This document shows, piece after piece, positions 7,701 through 13,326 of a stretch of DNA of 13,326 bases. Made by a program: the position numbers and the translations under genes. The notes beneath the pieces are model-generated. The model saw only the letters and a list, made by a program, of their open reading frames with translations, searched no databases and was not told the DNA's origin. The DNA lies in assembly GCA_045652835.1 (NCBI GenBank), contig JAZOLE010000163.1:1-13326 (forward strand), given 5' to 3'. The stretch comes from SVQP01 sp045652835. Lineage in GTDB: Bacteria > Bacillota > Clostridia > Oscillospirales > CAG-272. Every line of letters begins with the position of its first letter. Position 1 is the stretch's first letter.

Positions 7701-8115
7701 CTGCCGCATCGGTTGCGGTGACGGTCAGGGTCAGCTCACCGTTCAGGCGATCCGCTTCGCCTTGAAGCGTGACGGAGAGATCACCGTTTGCGGCATCTAC
7801 CGTCTGCTCGGCAACCGTGCCGTCCGCATCGGTCAGTACGCAAGAAATGCTGCCTGTGCTACCCTCGGTTGTAACACAATCCAGCGTCAGCTTGACATCA
7901 CCGTCCTCCAGCACCAAGCTCTTGGCAGCAAGCGTGATCGCGCACACGGGTGCCGGTTGCGTTTCTGCCTCGGTTTGCAGTGTTTCGGCGGTGGTTTGAT
8001 CGCTCGGCTCGTCGGACTGCGGCTTGTCCTTGCAGCCTGCGGCTTGCAAAAGCAGCAGACAGAGCAGCAAAAAGCAAAACAAAGAAGTAAGCTTGTTTTT
8101 GTCGAAACGTTTCAT
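4732..8115 (-). CDS. Lipoprotein GH3 beta-glycosidase with two CBM32-like domains
   Basis: This 1127-residue enzyme starts with a lipoprotein signal ending LLQAAGC (Cys28), so it is probably tethered outside the membrane. A Thr/Glu linker (about 35-55) and an Ig-like domain (about 58-150) follow. The GH3 barrel (about 160-440) shows DGPAG (207-211), GGRNFEY (267-273), KHFAANNQE (302-310) and the nucleophile Asp381 in MSDWGS. The GH3 C-terminal domain (about 460-715) has SEGEDR, with acid/base candidate Glu575 or Glu577, and ends PFGHGLSYT. An FnIII-like domain (about 730-830) and two tandem F5/8-type domains (about 866-992 and 1007-1127) follow, each opening NLAL-x-K and closing SI-x-ELE. GH3 enzymes cut beta-linked glucosyl, xylosyl and related residues by a retaining mechanism; the exact sugar cannot be read here. 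The start has AAGGAGG five bases upstream and its own promoter. Confidence 0.95.
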   Translation of the reverse strand: MKRFDKNKLTSLFCFLLLCLLLLQAAGCKDKPQSDEPSDQTTAETLQTEAETQPAPVCAITLAAKSLVLEDGDVKLTLDCVTTEGSTGSISCVLTDADGTVAEQTVDAANGDLSVTLQGEADRLNGELTLTVTATDAAGIAASPLTLYTKGGLVQLSADAIDCVVAAMTVQEKAHMVTGTQNVLRKGASGGTYAIERLGVPSVTVNDGPAGLRYDTTVWYPSVINVSSSWDADLAAKIGTAMGKDSLVKGIDVILAPGMNIQKNVLGGRNFEYSSEDPILTAYIATAYTEGIQSTGVGVSLKHFAANNQEFARGSISANVTERALREIYLKAFGMTVRDADPYTIMSSYNLINGTRVACSYDLLTTYLRGERGFGGMVMSDWGSGGTVVEKVNAGNDINMPGNEDDPALIIAAIEDGTLHMDMLDTACKNVLGLVVRSPIFTQPERSERIAFTDHGNLAAEAAAQTMVLLKNENAALPLTEQKTLAVFGNGAFATVYGGAGSGSVSARKTVSIADGLNSSSAFNVYQYAAHPFRKAKAHSALDPTLDIPVSAEYAAECADNADAAVIVISRGSSEGEDRADMDGDFALNQTEREMIERVSAAFGAKGKRVIVLLNTGSPIEMLSWQDMADAVLWTGYAGERTGTAVAEVLCGNVNPSAKTTISWPVDCFHTPAGKYYPGTTSDTVYFEDIYVGYRYYTTFGVDVAYPFGHGLSYTTFTYSDFDVQKQADGTLLATCLVTNSGQVAGREIVQIYLSKPETVMEQSALELAGFAKTALLAPGQSESVGIVITADALESYDTKGSRYIIDGGEYTFSLAASAADVKATKTLTLDPAVLRDVTNIASPDTTFDYIQKETYTLPTPEEEKENLALGKPTTDNGHENDTLASKFAVDGIPSTRWSGIGCSASVHTLSVDLLEVYEIGEIEILWESLHVPFTLSFSEDGKTYTQAGVYTKDAMTGMCELNLYGQRARYIKLSIPKGNYVSIYELEVHAATDEDKAQRPEEEVKTNLALNKTVTATNHEGAYLASYAVDGDMETRWGSLPSGQAWLQVDLGSTTHIDELTLLLESAWVPYRIEISTDGESYQTIYQGSKDELFVTLTDLDLDARYVRLWREGENWFSIIELEIYG

Positions 8116-8144
8116 AAAAGCCTCCTTGCGTAAAATCCACTTTC

Positions 8145-8173
8145 ATTATATACTGTTTGCCCGATGAAATCAA
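8145..8173 (-). promoter_or_regulatory. Sigma-A promoter for the GH3 gene
   Basis: On the minus strand, TTGATT (8173 down to 8168, four of six consensus matches) is separated by 17 bases from a perfect TATAAT (8150 down to 8145), about 30 bases before the GH3 start. It lies in the 83-base gap after the AraC gene. No convincing terminator was seen in that gap, so some read-through from the regulator gene is also possible. Confidence 0.75.
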
Positions 8174-8198
8174 TGCGCGTTTTTAACAAAAAGCGAGA

Positions 8199-9398
8199 TC
8201 ATTGCTTTCTTTCTCGGTATTGTCCGGGCGTCATGCCGGTTTCTTTTTTGAATAGTTTGGCAAAATAATGCACATCGGGAATGCCGCAATGCAGCGCAAC
8301 CGTACCGATCTGCAAATTGGTGGTGCGCAAAAGATGCCGCGCGTGCTGCATGCGCCTCTCACGGATATAAGCGGTCAGCGTTTGACCGGTTTCCTTTTTG
8401 AATACGTCCGACAGATATCCCGGGCTCAGATTTTGGTTTTGGGCAAGAGAATGCAGCGTCAGATTTGCCGAAAGGTCGGAATCAATGAGCAATATGGTGG
8501 TTTGCACCGTATGGGAATACTGCTGCATGGTGTGCTGACGCACCAATTTGCAATAGCCGAGATAAATGTTTTGCATCATCTCGCTGCTTTGCTCCAGATT
8601 GCTGATCTGTTCGATTTTTTTGGCAAAGTCGGAGGAAACGCGGTCAATGTACAAGGGGTGTACGCCGCCGCTCTCTGCCGCCTTGCGCAAAAGGGTATTC
8701 ATAATAATGCAGTAGTTTTTTACGTTGCGTACGGGATCTGTTGCGCGCTGCTCGTAATTGACGTCGCTCAATGCGGAAAAGAGAAGCTCCTGCTTGTGCA
8801 GCTGACCCATGCGCACCGATTCGATCAGCTCGTTTTCAAAGGCGTATCGCTGCTCCATTGCCTTCATGGAAAGCAGCACGTCGTCAAAGCGGTCTGTATG
8901 AATGGGCACGTGAATGGGGGAGGGGGATGCGGGGTGCGTGCGGTTGACGTCCACGATTGAGAAGGCGGGGGTGTCCCATATGTGCTCGCAAAAGGTATCC
9001 AGCATCAAAAGCAAGGGATGACTTTGCTCTATGACGGGAATCGTAGTGAAAAATTCCTCCAAGCGCGCCTGTGCGGTTGGTGTTATGCCGATGCGCTCGC
9101 CAAGCTCCAGCAGCTGATGAGCGGAAAGCGCAGCGTTCAGATATGGGCCAACCAGTAAGATCGGTGCATCCTCTTGAAATGCCGGACGCAAATACGTGTA
9201 GCTAAGACCGAGCGCACAGGTATAGCGATAGCGTGCGCCACGGTCAGGGGGAGGCAGAACGACCTCTTGCTCATAGCCCAGGTCGCTCCCGTATTGTGCA
9301 ATTGCCTGTGCAAGCGCATGCCCGGAAACTGTGCGTGCCTGCAGGTGGCATTTGGCAAAGGTATTGCATAAAAGCTGCAATTCTTTTTGATAAGGCAT
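8199..9398 (-). CDS. AraC-family transcriptional regulator
   Basis: In this 399-residue protein the C-terminal 100 residues form a typical AraC/XylS DNA-binding domain. The first helix-turn-helix lies around SLAQNQNLSPGYLSDVFKKE (317-336). The second lies around TVALHCGIPDVHYFAKLFKKE (366-386), followed by GMTPGQYRERKQ at the end. The N-terminal 290 residues (with RYTCALGLSYTYLRPAF and ILLVGPYL) match no sensor domain I can name; they probably bind a ligand or mediate dimerisation. No transmembrane segment is evident. The gene is divergent from the symporter operon and upstream of GH3 on the same strand, which points to local control of sugar-use genes. The start is supported by AAGGAGG (9404-9410) five bases upstream. 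Family members often activate by binding direct repeats beside the -35 box, and such repeats are present at 9493-9526. Confidence 0.93.
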   Translation of the reverse strand: MPYQKELQLLCNTFAKCHLQARTVSGHALAQAIAQYGSDLGYEQEVVLPPPDRGARYRYTCALGLSYTYLRPAFQEDAPILLVGPYLNAALSAHQLLELGERIGITPTAQARLEEFFTTIPVIEQSHPLLLMLDTFCEHIWDTPAFSIVDVNRTHPASPSPIHVPIHTDRFDDVLLSMKAMEQRYAFENELIESVRMGQLHKQELLFSALSDVNYEQRATDPVRNVKNYCIIMNTLLRKAAESGGVHPLYIDRVSSDFAKKIEQISNLEQSSEMMQNIYLGYCKLVRQHTMQQYSHTVQTTILLIDSDLSANLTLHSLAQNQNLSPGYLSDVFKKETGQTLTAYIRERRMQHARHLLRTTNLQIGTVALHCGIPDVHYFAKLFKKETGMTPGQYRERKQ

Positions 9399-9445
9399 AA
9401 AAGCCTCCTTACTTTAGTTGGGTGAAATTATATAATCTATTACCA

Positions 9446-9454
9446 ATTATATCA
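9446..9454 (-). promoter_or_regulatory. Extended -10 promoter for the AraC-family gene
   Basis: The minus strand reads TGATATAAT here, a TGn extended -10 element with perfect TATAAT, about 50 bases before the start codon. No good -35 box is found at 16-18 bases. A second TATAAT on the same strand (9433-9428) also lacks a -35 partner, and which one is used cannot be decided from sequence. Confidence 0.55.
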
Positions 9455-9492
9455 TGGAATTTGTACAAAAATCATATAAAATCGTGAACGAT

Positions 9493-9526
9493 ATGAAAAT
9501 AATACAAAAACACATGAAAATAATAC
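9493..9526 (+). promoter_or_regulatory. Candidate AraC-type operator: 21-base-period direct repeat
   Basis: ATGAAAATAATAC occurs twice without mismatch, at 9493-9505 and 9514-9526. The period is exactly 21 bases, two helical turns, so both copies face the same side of the DNA. The second copy ends immediately before the predicted -35 position (9527-9532) of the symporter promoter. This geometry resembles AraC activator half-sites (araI), which are also direct repeats on a 21-base period touching the -35 box. Binding by the adjacent regulator is an inference. Confidence 0.65.
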
Positions 9527-9555
9527 TCACGCAAAAAGCGCAAAAGTTTTATACT
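9527..9555 (+). promoter_or_regulatory. Predicted activator-dependent promoter of the symporter operon
   Basis: TATACT (9550-9555) is a five-of-six -10 box. The position 17 bases upstream, TCACGC (9527-9532), is a very poor -35 box. A good -10 with no -35, next to the direct repeats, fits a promoter needing an activator. The start codon is 58 bases downstream. Confidence 0.5.
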
Positions 9556-9613
9556 GAATAATAGCGTAACTCTATCCAAAATTCCATACAAACAAAGAAA
9601 GAGGAAAACTGTT

Positions 9614-11062
9614 ATGAAAAAACAACCTAAGCTTGACGCAAACGGCAAGCGCGCGTTCAGCATGCGCGACTGTCTTGCGTATGCAGCCGGCGACTTTGGC
9701 TGTAACATGAGTTTTGCGCTCAAGGGAACCATGGCCATTTTCTGGACGCAGTTCATGAGAATGGATTCGCTTTTGTATGCCGCACTTTTGATCGTTGTAC
9801 AGATCTGGGATGCGATCAACGACCCGCTGATCGGCTCGATCATTGACAACGACAAAAAGACCACCTACAAAAGAGGCAAGTTCTTAACCTACATCTGGTT
9901 CGGCTCTCTGGGTCTGCTCGTTGCAGGCGCACTTTGCTTTATTCCTTTTGTCAGGGATGCACAGCCCGTGATCAAGGCAATCGTGTTTGTTGCAGGATAC
10001 ATTCTCTGGGATGCATTCTACACCATCGCAAACGTGCCCTACGGCTCTCTGCTCTCCCTGATTTCCAATGACCCCGCAGACAGAGCATCTCTGTCCGCTT
10101 GGCGTTCGGTAGGCTCTATGATCGGTAACATGGTCCCCATGGTACTGCTGCCTATGCTGATCTACGATGAAAACAACAACATTCTCGGCCAGCGCGTATT
10201 CCTGATCGCGCTGATCATGGGCGTTGCAGGCTTTATCGCATTCCAATTCATGATCAAGAACACCACGGTGCGCGTTGATGAAAACGTAAGCGTTAACGAG
10301 CAGCAGGAAAAATTCAACGTGCTCAAGGCTATGGGCAACTTTATAAAGAACCGCCCCGCAGTTGGTGCAACGCTGGCAGCTATGGGTATGTTCATCGGTA
10401 TGCAGGCTGCAACCACCGCTGTGACCGTTATGTTCCAGTCTTACTTCAAGAACGTAGCGGTTTCGGGTATCGTCACCATGTTTGCCATGATCCCGATCGT
10501 TGCATTCACGCCTTTGGCAAGAAAGCTTGTTGTCAAATACGGCAAGAAGGAGCTTTCGGTTGTCGGCGCTATCTGCTCGGTCGTTGCTTGTGCGATCATG
10601 CTGCTCGCACCCATCACGCCCGACGGAAAGGGTATTGCCATCTATATCGTATGTCAGCTGATCAACTCGCTGGGCACCGGCATTTACAGCACGGTATCCT
10701 GGTCCATGATGGGTGACGCGATCGACTATAACGAATGGAAATTCGGCGTAAGAGAAGAGGGTACGGTTTACTCGCTGCACTCCTTCTTCCGTAAGCTTGC
10801 ACAGGGCATTGGTCCCTCTATGGCACTGGTGATCATGGTTGCGCTCGGATATTCCGAGATCAATGCAGGTAATCAGCTGTTCTCGGTTGCGCTCAACATG
10901 CGTTATCTGGTAGCAGCTCTGTATCTCTTTGCTGCTGTGATGCAGGTCATCGGTCTTGGTCTGGTTTACAACCTGAATAAGAAGACTCTGACGCAGATGA
11001 ACGAGGAGCTTGCTGCAAGACACAGCGTTGCTGCGTCTGCAGAGGATCAAGCGTCCGTTTGA
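9614..11062 (+). CDS. GPH-family sugar:cation symporter (MFS)
   Basis: This 482-residue integral membrane protein has about twelve hydrophobic segments. The glycoside-pentoside-hexuronide (GPH) signatures are clear. WDAINDPLIGSIIDND (65-80), followed by KRGKF, corresponds to the helix-II cation-site region of MelB. GDAIDYNEWKFGVREEGT (367-384) followed by FFRKLAQGIG corresponds to the second family signature. GPH carriers import melibiose, lactose, beta-xylosides or glucuronides with H+ or Na+. The substrate cannot be read directly, but the downstream GH2 gene favours a beta-linked galactoside, glucuronide or similar disaccharide. The N-terminus is cytoplasmic and has no signal peptide. The ATG has AAAGAGG (9598-9604) nine bases upstream. 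It is the first gene of the operon and lies 17 bases before the binding-protein gene. Confidence 0.93.
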   Translation: MKKQPKLDANGKRAFSMRDCLAYAAGDFGCNMSFALKGTMAIFWTQFMRMDSLLYAALLIVVQIWDAINDPLIGSIIDNDKKTTYKRGKFLTYIWFGSLGLLVAGALCFIPFVRDAQPVIKAIVFVAGYILWDAFYTIANVPYGSLLSLISNDPADRASLSAWRSVGSMIGNMVPMVLLPMLIYDENNNILGQRVFLIALIMGVAGFIAFQFMIKNTTVRVDENVSVNEQQEKFNVLKAMGNFIKNRPAVGATLAAMGMFIGMQAATTAVTVMFQSYFKNVAVSGIVTMFAMIPIVAFTPLARKLVVKYGKKELSVVGAICSVVACAIMLLAPITPDGKGIAIYIVCQLINSLGTGIYSTVSWSMMGDAIDYNEWKFGVREEGTVYSLHSFFRKLAQGIGPSMALVIMVALGYSEINAGNQLFSVALNMRYLVAALYLFAAVMQVIGLGLVYNLNKKTLTQMNEELAARHSVAASAEDQASV

Positions 11063-11063
11063 T

Positions 11064-11071
11064 AAAGGGGG
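11064..11071 (+). promoter_or_regulatory. Ribosome binding site setting the binding-protein start
   Basis: AAAGGGGG lies 8 bases before ATG 11080 but only 2 bases before ATG 11074, and inside the frame of an upstream TTG (11059). Spacing therefore selects 11080, which also yields a standard lipoprotein signal beginning MKKIVSLLLA. Confidence 0.75.
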
Positions 11072-11079
11072 TAATGAAC

Positions 11080-12225
11080 ATGAAAAAAATCGTATCTTTA
11101 TTACTCGCAGTTTTGTTTGCATGTTCCGTTCTCAGCCTGGTAGGCTGCGGAAAAATCAATGATTCGAGCGTTGCAATTCTTTGGAGCGGCGACGGCGTTG
11201 CGACCGATCCCAACAGCCTGATCAACTCTATGGACAGAGCAATGTATATTGAAAAGATCGCTTACGAGCACTACGGTGCAAAGGGCAACGCAGCAGAGCA
11301 GGTCAAGCAGGCTAAGGATGCACTGGACGCAGGCTGTGTTGCACTGGTTGTTGAGCTGATCGATCCTTTGACTGCGCAGGAGATCGTGGATGCTGCCAAG
11401 GCAAAGGACGTTCCCGTGATATTCGTCAAGACCGCGCAGAATATTCCTCAAAGCGTTGTTGACAGCTATGACAAGTGCGTGACCATTGTTTCTGACACCA
11501 ATACACTTTCCGAGGTCGAGGGAAAACTGATTGCGGATTATATCAAGGCAAACTTCAAAAAGCTTGATAAGAATCAGGACGGCAAGATCACCTATTATGC
11601 TTCGGACTATTATGACCTTACCAGAATTTCCGTGTTTGCGGTAGATAAGGCTAACGAGCTGCTTGCTACCGAGGACTACGTGGTAAAGGGCGCGGACAAG
11701 AAGGAGATCAACACCTTTGTTGAGCCCGGCAACATTGTGGAATTCGATCATAAGAATATTGACCCTACCGAGTATGAGCTGATCCTGACCATTGATGATC
11801 AGGCTGCGTTCGAGGTGCTTTGCATGCTGCAGGAAAAGGGCTACAATACCGATAAGCTGACCACCCACTTCGTACCCGTGATCACACTTGGTGATACCGT
11901 GGACTACAAGGCATACGTAGTAGAGCAGGGTAAGGACAAATATGAGGAAAATAAGTACCTTGTAGATCTGACCACTGTTTCCGAAGAGGATCTGGAAGCT
12001 ATGATCTACACCACGCGCAACGTCATCGGTGCAGGCAGACTTGCAGGTACCGTTATCGCAGACGATGACGCGATCGCAGGCGCAGCTGCCAAGATCGTTG
12101 CCAACCTGATCAAGGGCAAGGATAAGTTTGACGGCGTTGCTTCCGAGGTCAAGGAGGGCGAGGCTGCATCCGTAGTCGTGGATGGCGCGAGCGTAAAGGT
12201 TCGCTTTATTGCATTGACCGAGTAA
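11080..12225 (+). CDS. MglB-like sugar-binding lipoprotein
   Basis: This 381-residue protein has a lipoprotein signal peptide and lipobox LVGC (Cys23), so it should be anchored on the outer face of the membrane. It is a periplasmic-binding-protein fold related to the galactose/glucose-binding protein MglB. Visible matches include PVIFVKT followed by VDSYDKCVTIVSDTN (116-140), the calcium loop DKNQDGKIT (163-171, compare MglB DLNKDGQIQ), and LAGTVIADDDAIAGAAAKIV (321-340). The NDAMAMGA stretch of MglB is changed to DDQAAFEV (239-246), so the ligand may differ from galactose. Such proteins normally feed an ABC importer, yet no permease or ATPase gene is present here; the partner is a GPH symporter. 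It may recruit an ABC system encoded elsewhere or serve in sensing. It lies in the middle of an operon, with a stable hairpin after its stop codon. Confidence 0.88.
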   Translation: MKKIVSLLLAVLFACSVLSLVGCGKINDSSVAILWSGDGVATDPNSLINSMDRAMYIEKIAYEHYGAKGNAAEQVKQAKDALDAGCVALVVELIDPLTAQEIVDAAKAKDVPVIFVKTAQNIPQSVVDSYDKCVTIVSDTNTLSEVEGKLIADYIKANFKKLDKNQDGKITYYASDYYDLTRISVFAVDKANELLATEDYVVKGADKKEINTFVEPGNIVEFDHKNIDPTEYELILTIDDQAAFEVLCMLQEKGYNTDKLTTHFVPVITLGDTVDYKAYVVEQGKDKYEENKYLVDLTTVSEEDLEAMIYTTRNVIGAGRLAGTVIADDDAIAGAAAKIVANLIKGKDKFDGVASEVKEGEAASVVVDGASVKVRFIALTE

Positions 12226-12249
12226 TATAGCCGTACGGGAGTCTATCAA

Positions 12250-12273
12250 GGCGTCCGACAAACGTCGGACGCC
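12250..12273 (+). promoter_or_regulatory. Intercistronic hairpin without a U-tract
   Basis: GGCGTCCGAC (12250-12259) pairs perfectly with GTCGGACGCC (12264-12273) around the loop AAAC. The stem is GC-rich, and GCTCTGATC follows rather than a T-run. It lies 24 bases past the binding-protein stop and 27 bases before the GH2 start. It may protect the upstream mRNA end or attenuate downstream expression; it is not a standard terminator. Confidence 0.7.
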
Positions 12274-12300
12274 GCTCTGATCATAAACGAGGAGAAAAAC

Positions 12301-13326
12301 ATGAGAAACGTAATCAATTTAAATCAAAACTGGCTGTTCTGCAAGGACACAGCCGATATTACCGTAAGACAGGGCGAGCAGGTAAATCTACCCCATACTT
12401 GGAATGCCGCTGACGGCCATGACGGCGGCAACGATTATTTCCGCGGTGCTTGCCTGTACGTAAAGACGCTTACCAAGGCAGAGCTGCCCGCAGCCGACTG
12501 CTACTATCTTGAAATTCGCGGTGCGAACTCCTCTGCCGACGTTTACGTAGGCGGTGAGAAGCTGGCGCACCATGACGGCGGCTACTCCACTTGGAGAGTA
12601 GACCTGACCGAAAAGCTGACTGACAGCACCGAGATTGCCATCGTGGTGGACAACTCCCCCAACGAAGAGGTCTACCCCCAGATGGCAGACTTCACCTTCT
12701 ACGGCGGTCTGTACCGTGACGTCAACCTGATCGCGGTCAACAAGGCGCACTTTGACCTTGATTTTTACGGTGGCATCGGCTTTGCCGTCACGCCCGAGGT
12801 AAACGGCAAGGATGCAAAGGTTAAGCTGCAGAGCTGGACCAAGAACGCCCAGGGTAAGCAGATCCGCTATACCGTCACCGATGCAAACGGCGAGGTCGTT
12901 GCACAGGCAACCGGTGAAGGCGAGATGGACTTGGATATCAAGGACGTCACGCAGTGGCACGGCCGCAAGAATCCGTATCTGTACACCGCAACTGCCGAGC
13001 TGCTGGACGGTGAGCAGGTACTGGACAACGTCAGCACGCGCTTTGGTGTTCGCACCTTTAAGATCCATCCCGATAACGGCTTTATTCTCAACGGTGAGGA
13101 ATACCCCCTGCGCGGTGTATCCCGTCATCAGGATAGATTTGGCGTGGGCAACGCGCTGCTGCCCGAGCCCCACCGAGAGGATATTGATCTGATCTGTGAG
13201 GTGGGTGCTACCACCATCAGACTTGCGCACTATCAGCACGATCAGTATTTCTACGATTTGTGTGATGAAAAGGGTCTTGTCATTTGGGCAGAGATTCCTT
13301 ATATTTCCAGACACATGCCCGGCGGC
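12301..13326 (+). CDS. Glycoside hydrolase family 2 (beta-galactosidase-like), 5' part
   Basis: The frame is open from ATG 12301 to the window edge (342 codons), with GAGGAG (12289-12294) six bases upstream. The N-terminal jelly-roll (about 1-150) has VNLPHTWNAADGHDGGNDYFRG and ends FTFYGGLYRDVNLI, both typical of GH2. An Ig-like domain (about 155-255) follows, ending RFGVRTF. The barrel begins at GFILNGEEYPLRGVSRHQDRFGVGN and continues with TIRLAHYQHDQYFYDLCDEKGLVIWAEIP, the classic GH2 block. The catalytic acid/base (NE motif) and nucleophile glutamates lie beyond the window. There is no signal peptide, so the enzyme is cytoplasmic and would cleave sugars brought in by the symporter. RGVSRHQDR favours beta-galactosidase, but beta-glucuronidase or another GH2 activity is not excluded. 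Confidence 0.92.
   Translation, partial: MRNVINLNQNWLFCKDTADITVRQGEQVNLPHTWNAADGHDGGNDYFRGACLYVKTLTKAELPAADCYYLEIRGANSSADVYVGGEKLAHHDGGYSTWRVDLTEKLTDSTEIAIVVDNSPNEEVYPQMADFTFYGGLYRDVNLIAVNKAHFDLDFYGGIGFAVTPEVNGKDAKVKLQSWTKNAQGKQIRYTVTDANGEVVAQATGEGEMDLDIKDVTQWHGRKNPYLYTATAELLDGEQVLDNVSTRFGVRTFKIHPDNGFILNGEEYPLRGVSRHQDRFGVGNALLPEPHREDIDLICEVGATTIRLAHYQHDQYFYDLCDEKGLVIWAEIPYISRHMPGG

Noticed and set aside
8164..8176. ATGAAATCAATGC near the GH3 promoter resembles the 13-base symporter repeat (10 of 13)
   Set aside because: There is a single copy, three mismatches, opposite orientation relative to transcription and A-rich content, so chance is likely. Worth testing only if the operator is confirmed.
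11059..11082. TTG (11059) or ATG (11074) as the start of the binding-protein gene
   Set aside because: TTG overlaps the symporter stop with no suitably spaced site, and ATG 11074 is only 2 bases from AAAGGGGG. ATG 11080 has good spacing and a standard lipoprotein signal.

Overview
The window looks like chromosomal DNA from an uncultured gut-type member of the Clostridia (Oscillospirales or Christensenellales-like). This placement is inferred from the balanced base composition, strong AGGAGG-type ribosome binding sites, perfect TTGACA-N17-TATAAT promoters, lipoprotein signal peptides, Thr/Glu-rich linkers on exported proteins and C-termini ending in KKKD or KKKED. No rRNA, tRNA, mobile element, CRISPR array or phage gene was seen.

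Bases 1-420 are housekeeping: the last 22 codons of a probable leucyl-tRNA synthetase gene, then rpsU (ribosomal protein S21) as a one-gene unit with its own consensus promoter and terminator. The rest is one carbohydrate-use locus in several transcription units. On the minus strand, a Gfo/Idh/MocA oxidoreductase gene is followed, after one base, by an exported SGNH/GDSL esterase gene (2861 down to 500). Divergent from it is a gene for an exported carbohydrate-binding (CBM9/DOMON-like) protein with no visible catalytic domain (3071-4672). That gene converges on a large lipoprotein GH3 glycosidase gene with two CBM32-like domains (8115-4732, minus), separated by a strong shared terminator. Upstream of the GH3 gene, on the same strand, is an AraC-family regulator gene (9398-8199). 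Divergent from the regulator is an operon for a GPH-family sugar:cation symporter (9614-11062), a galactose-binding-protein (MglB)-like lipoprotein (11080-12225) and a cytoplasmic GH2 beta-glycosidase (12301 to the window end, incomplete).

A coherent model, inferred from domains, is as follows. Exported esterase, binding protein and GH3 enzyme capture and trim a decorated glycan at the cell surface. The GPH symporter imports the released glycosides, with the MglB-like lipoprotein capturing or sensing sugar. GH2 and the oxidoreductase process products inside the cell. The AraC regulator probably controls the symporter operon from the shared intergenic region, which holds a 13-base direct repeat with an exact 21-base period next to the predicted -35 region, resembling an AraC operator.

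The most notable points are a shared C-terminal segment on two exported proteins that resembles an uncatalogued sorting or anchoring signal, an ABC-type binding protein placed with a secondary symporter rather than ABC subunits, the AraC-like operator, and an oxidoreductase lacking the usual EKP lysine.
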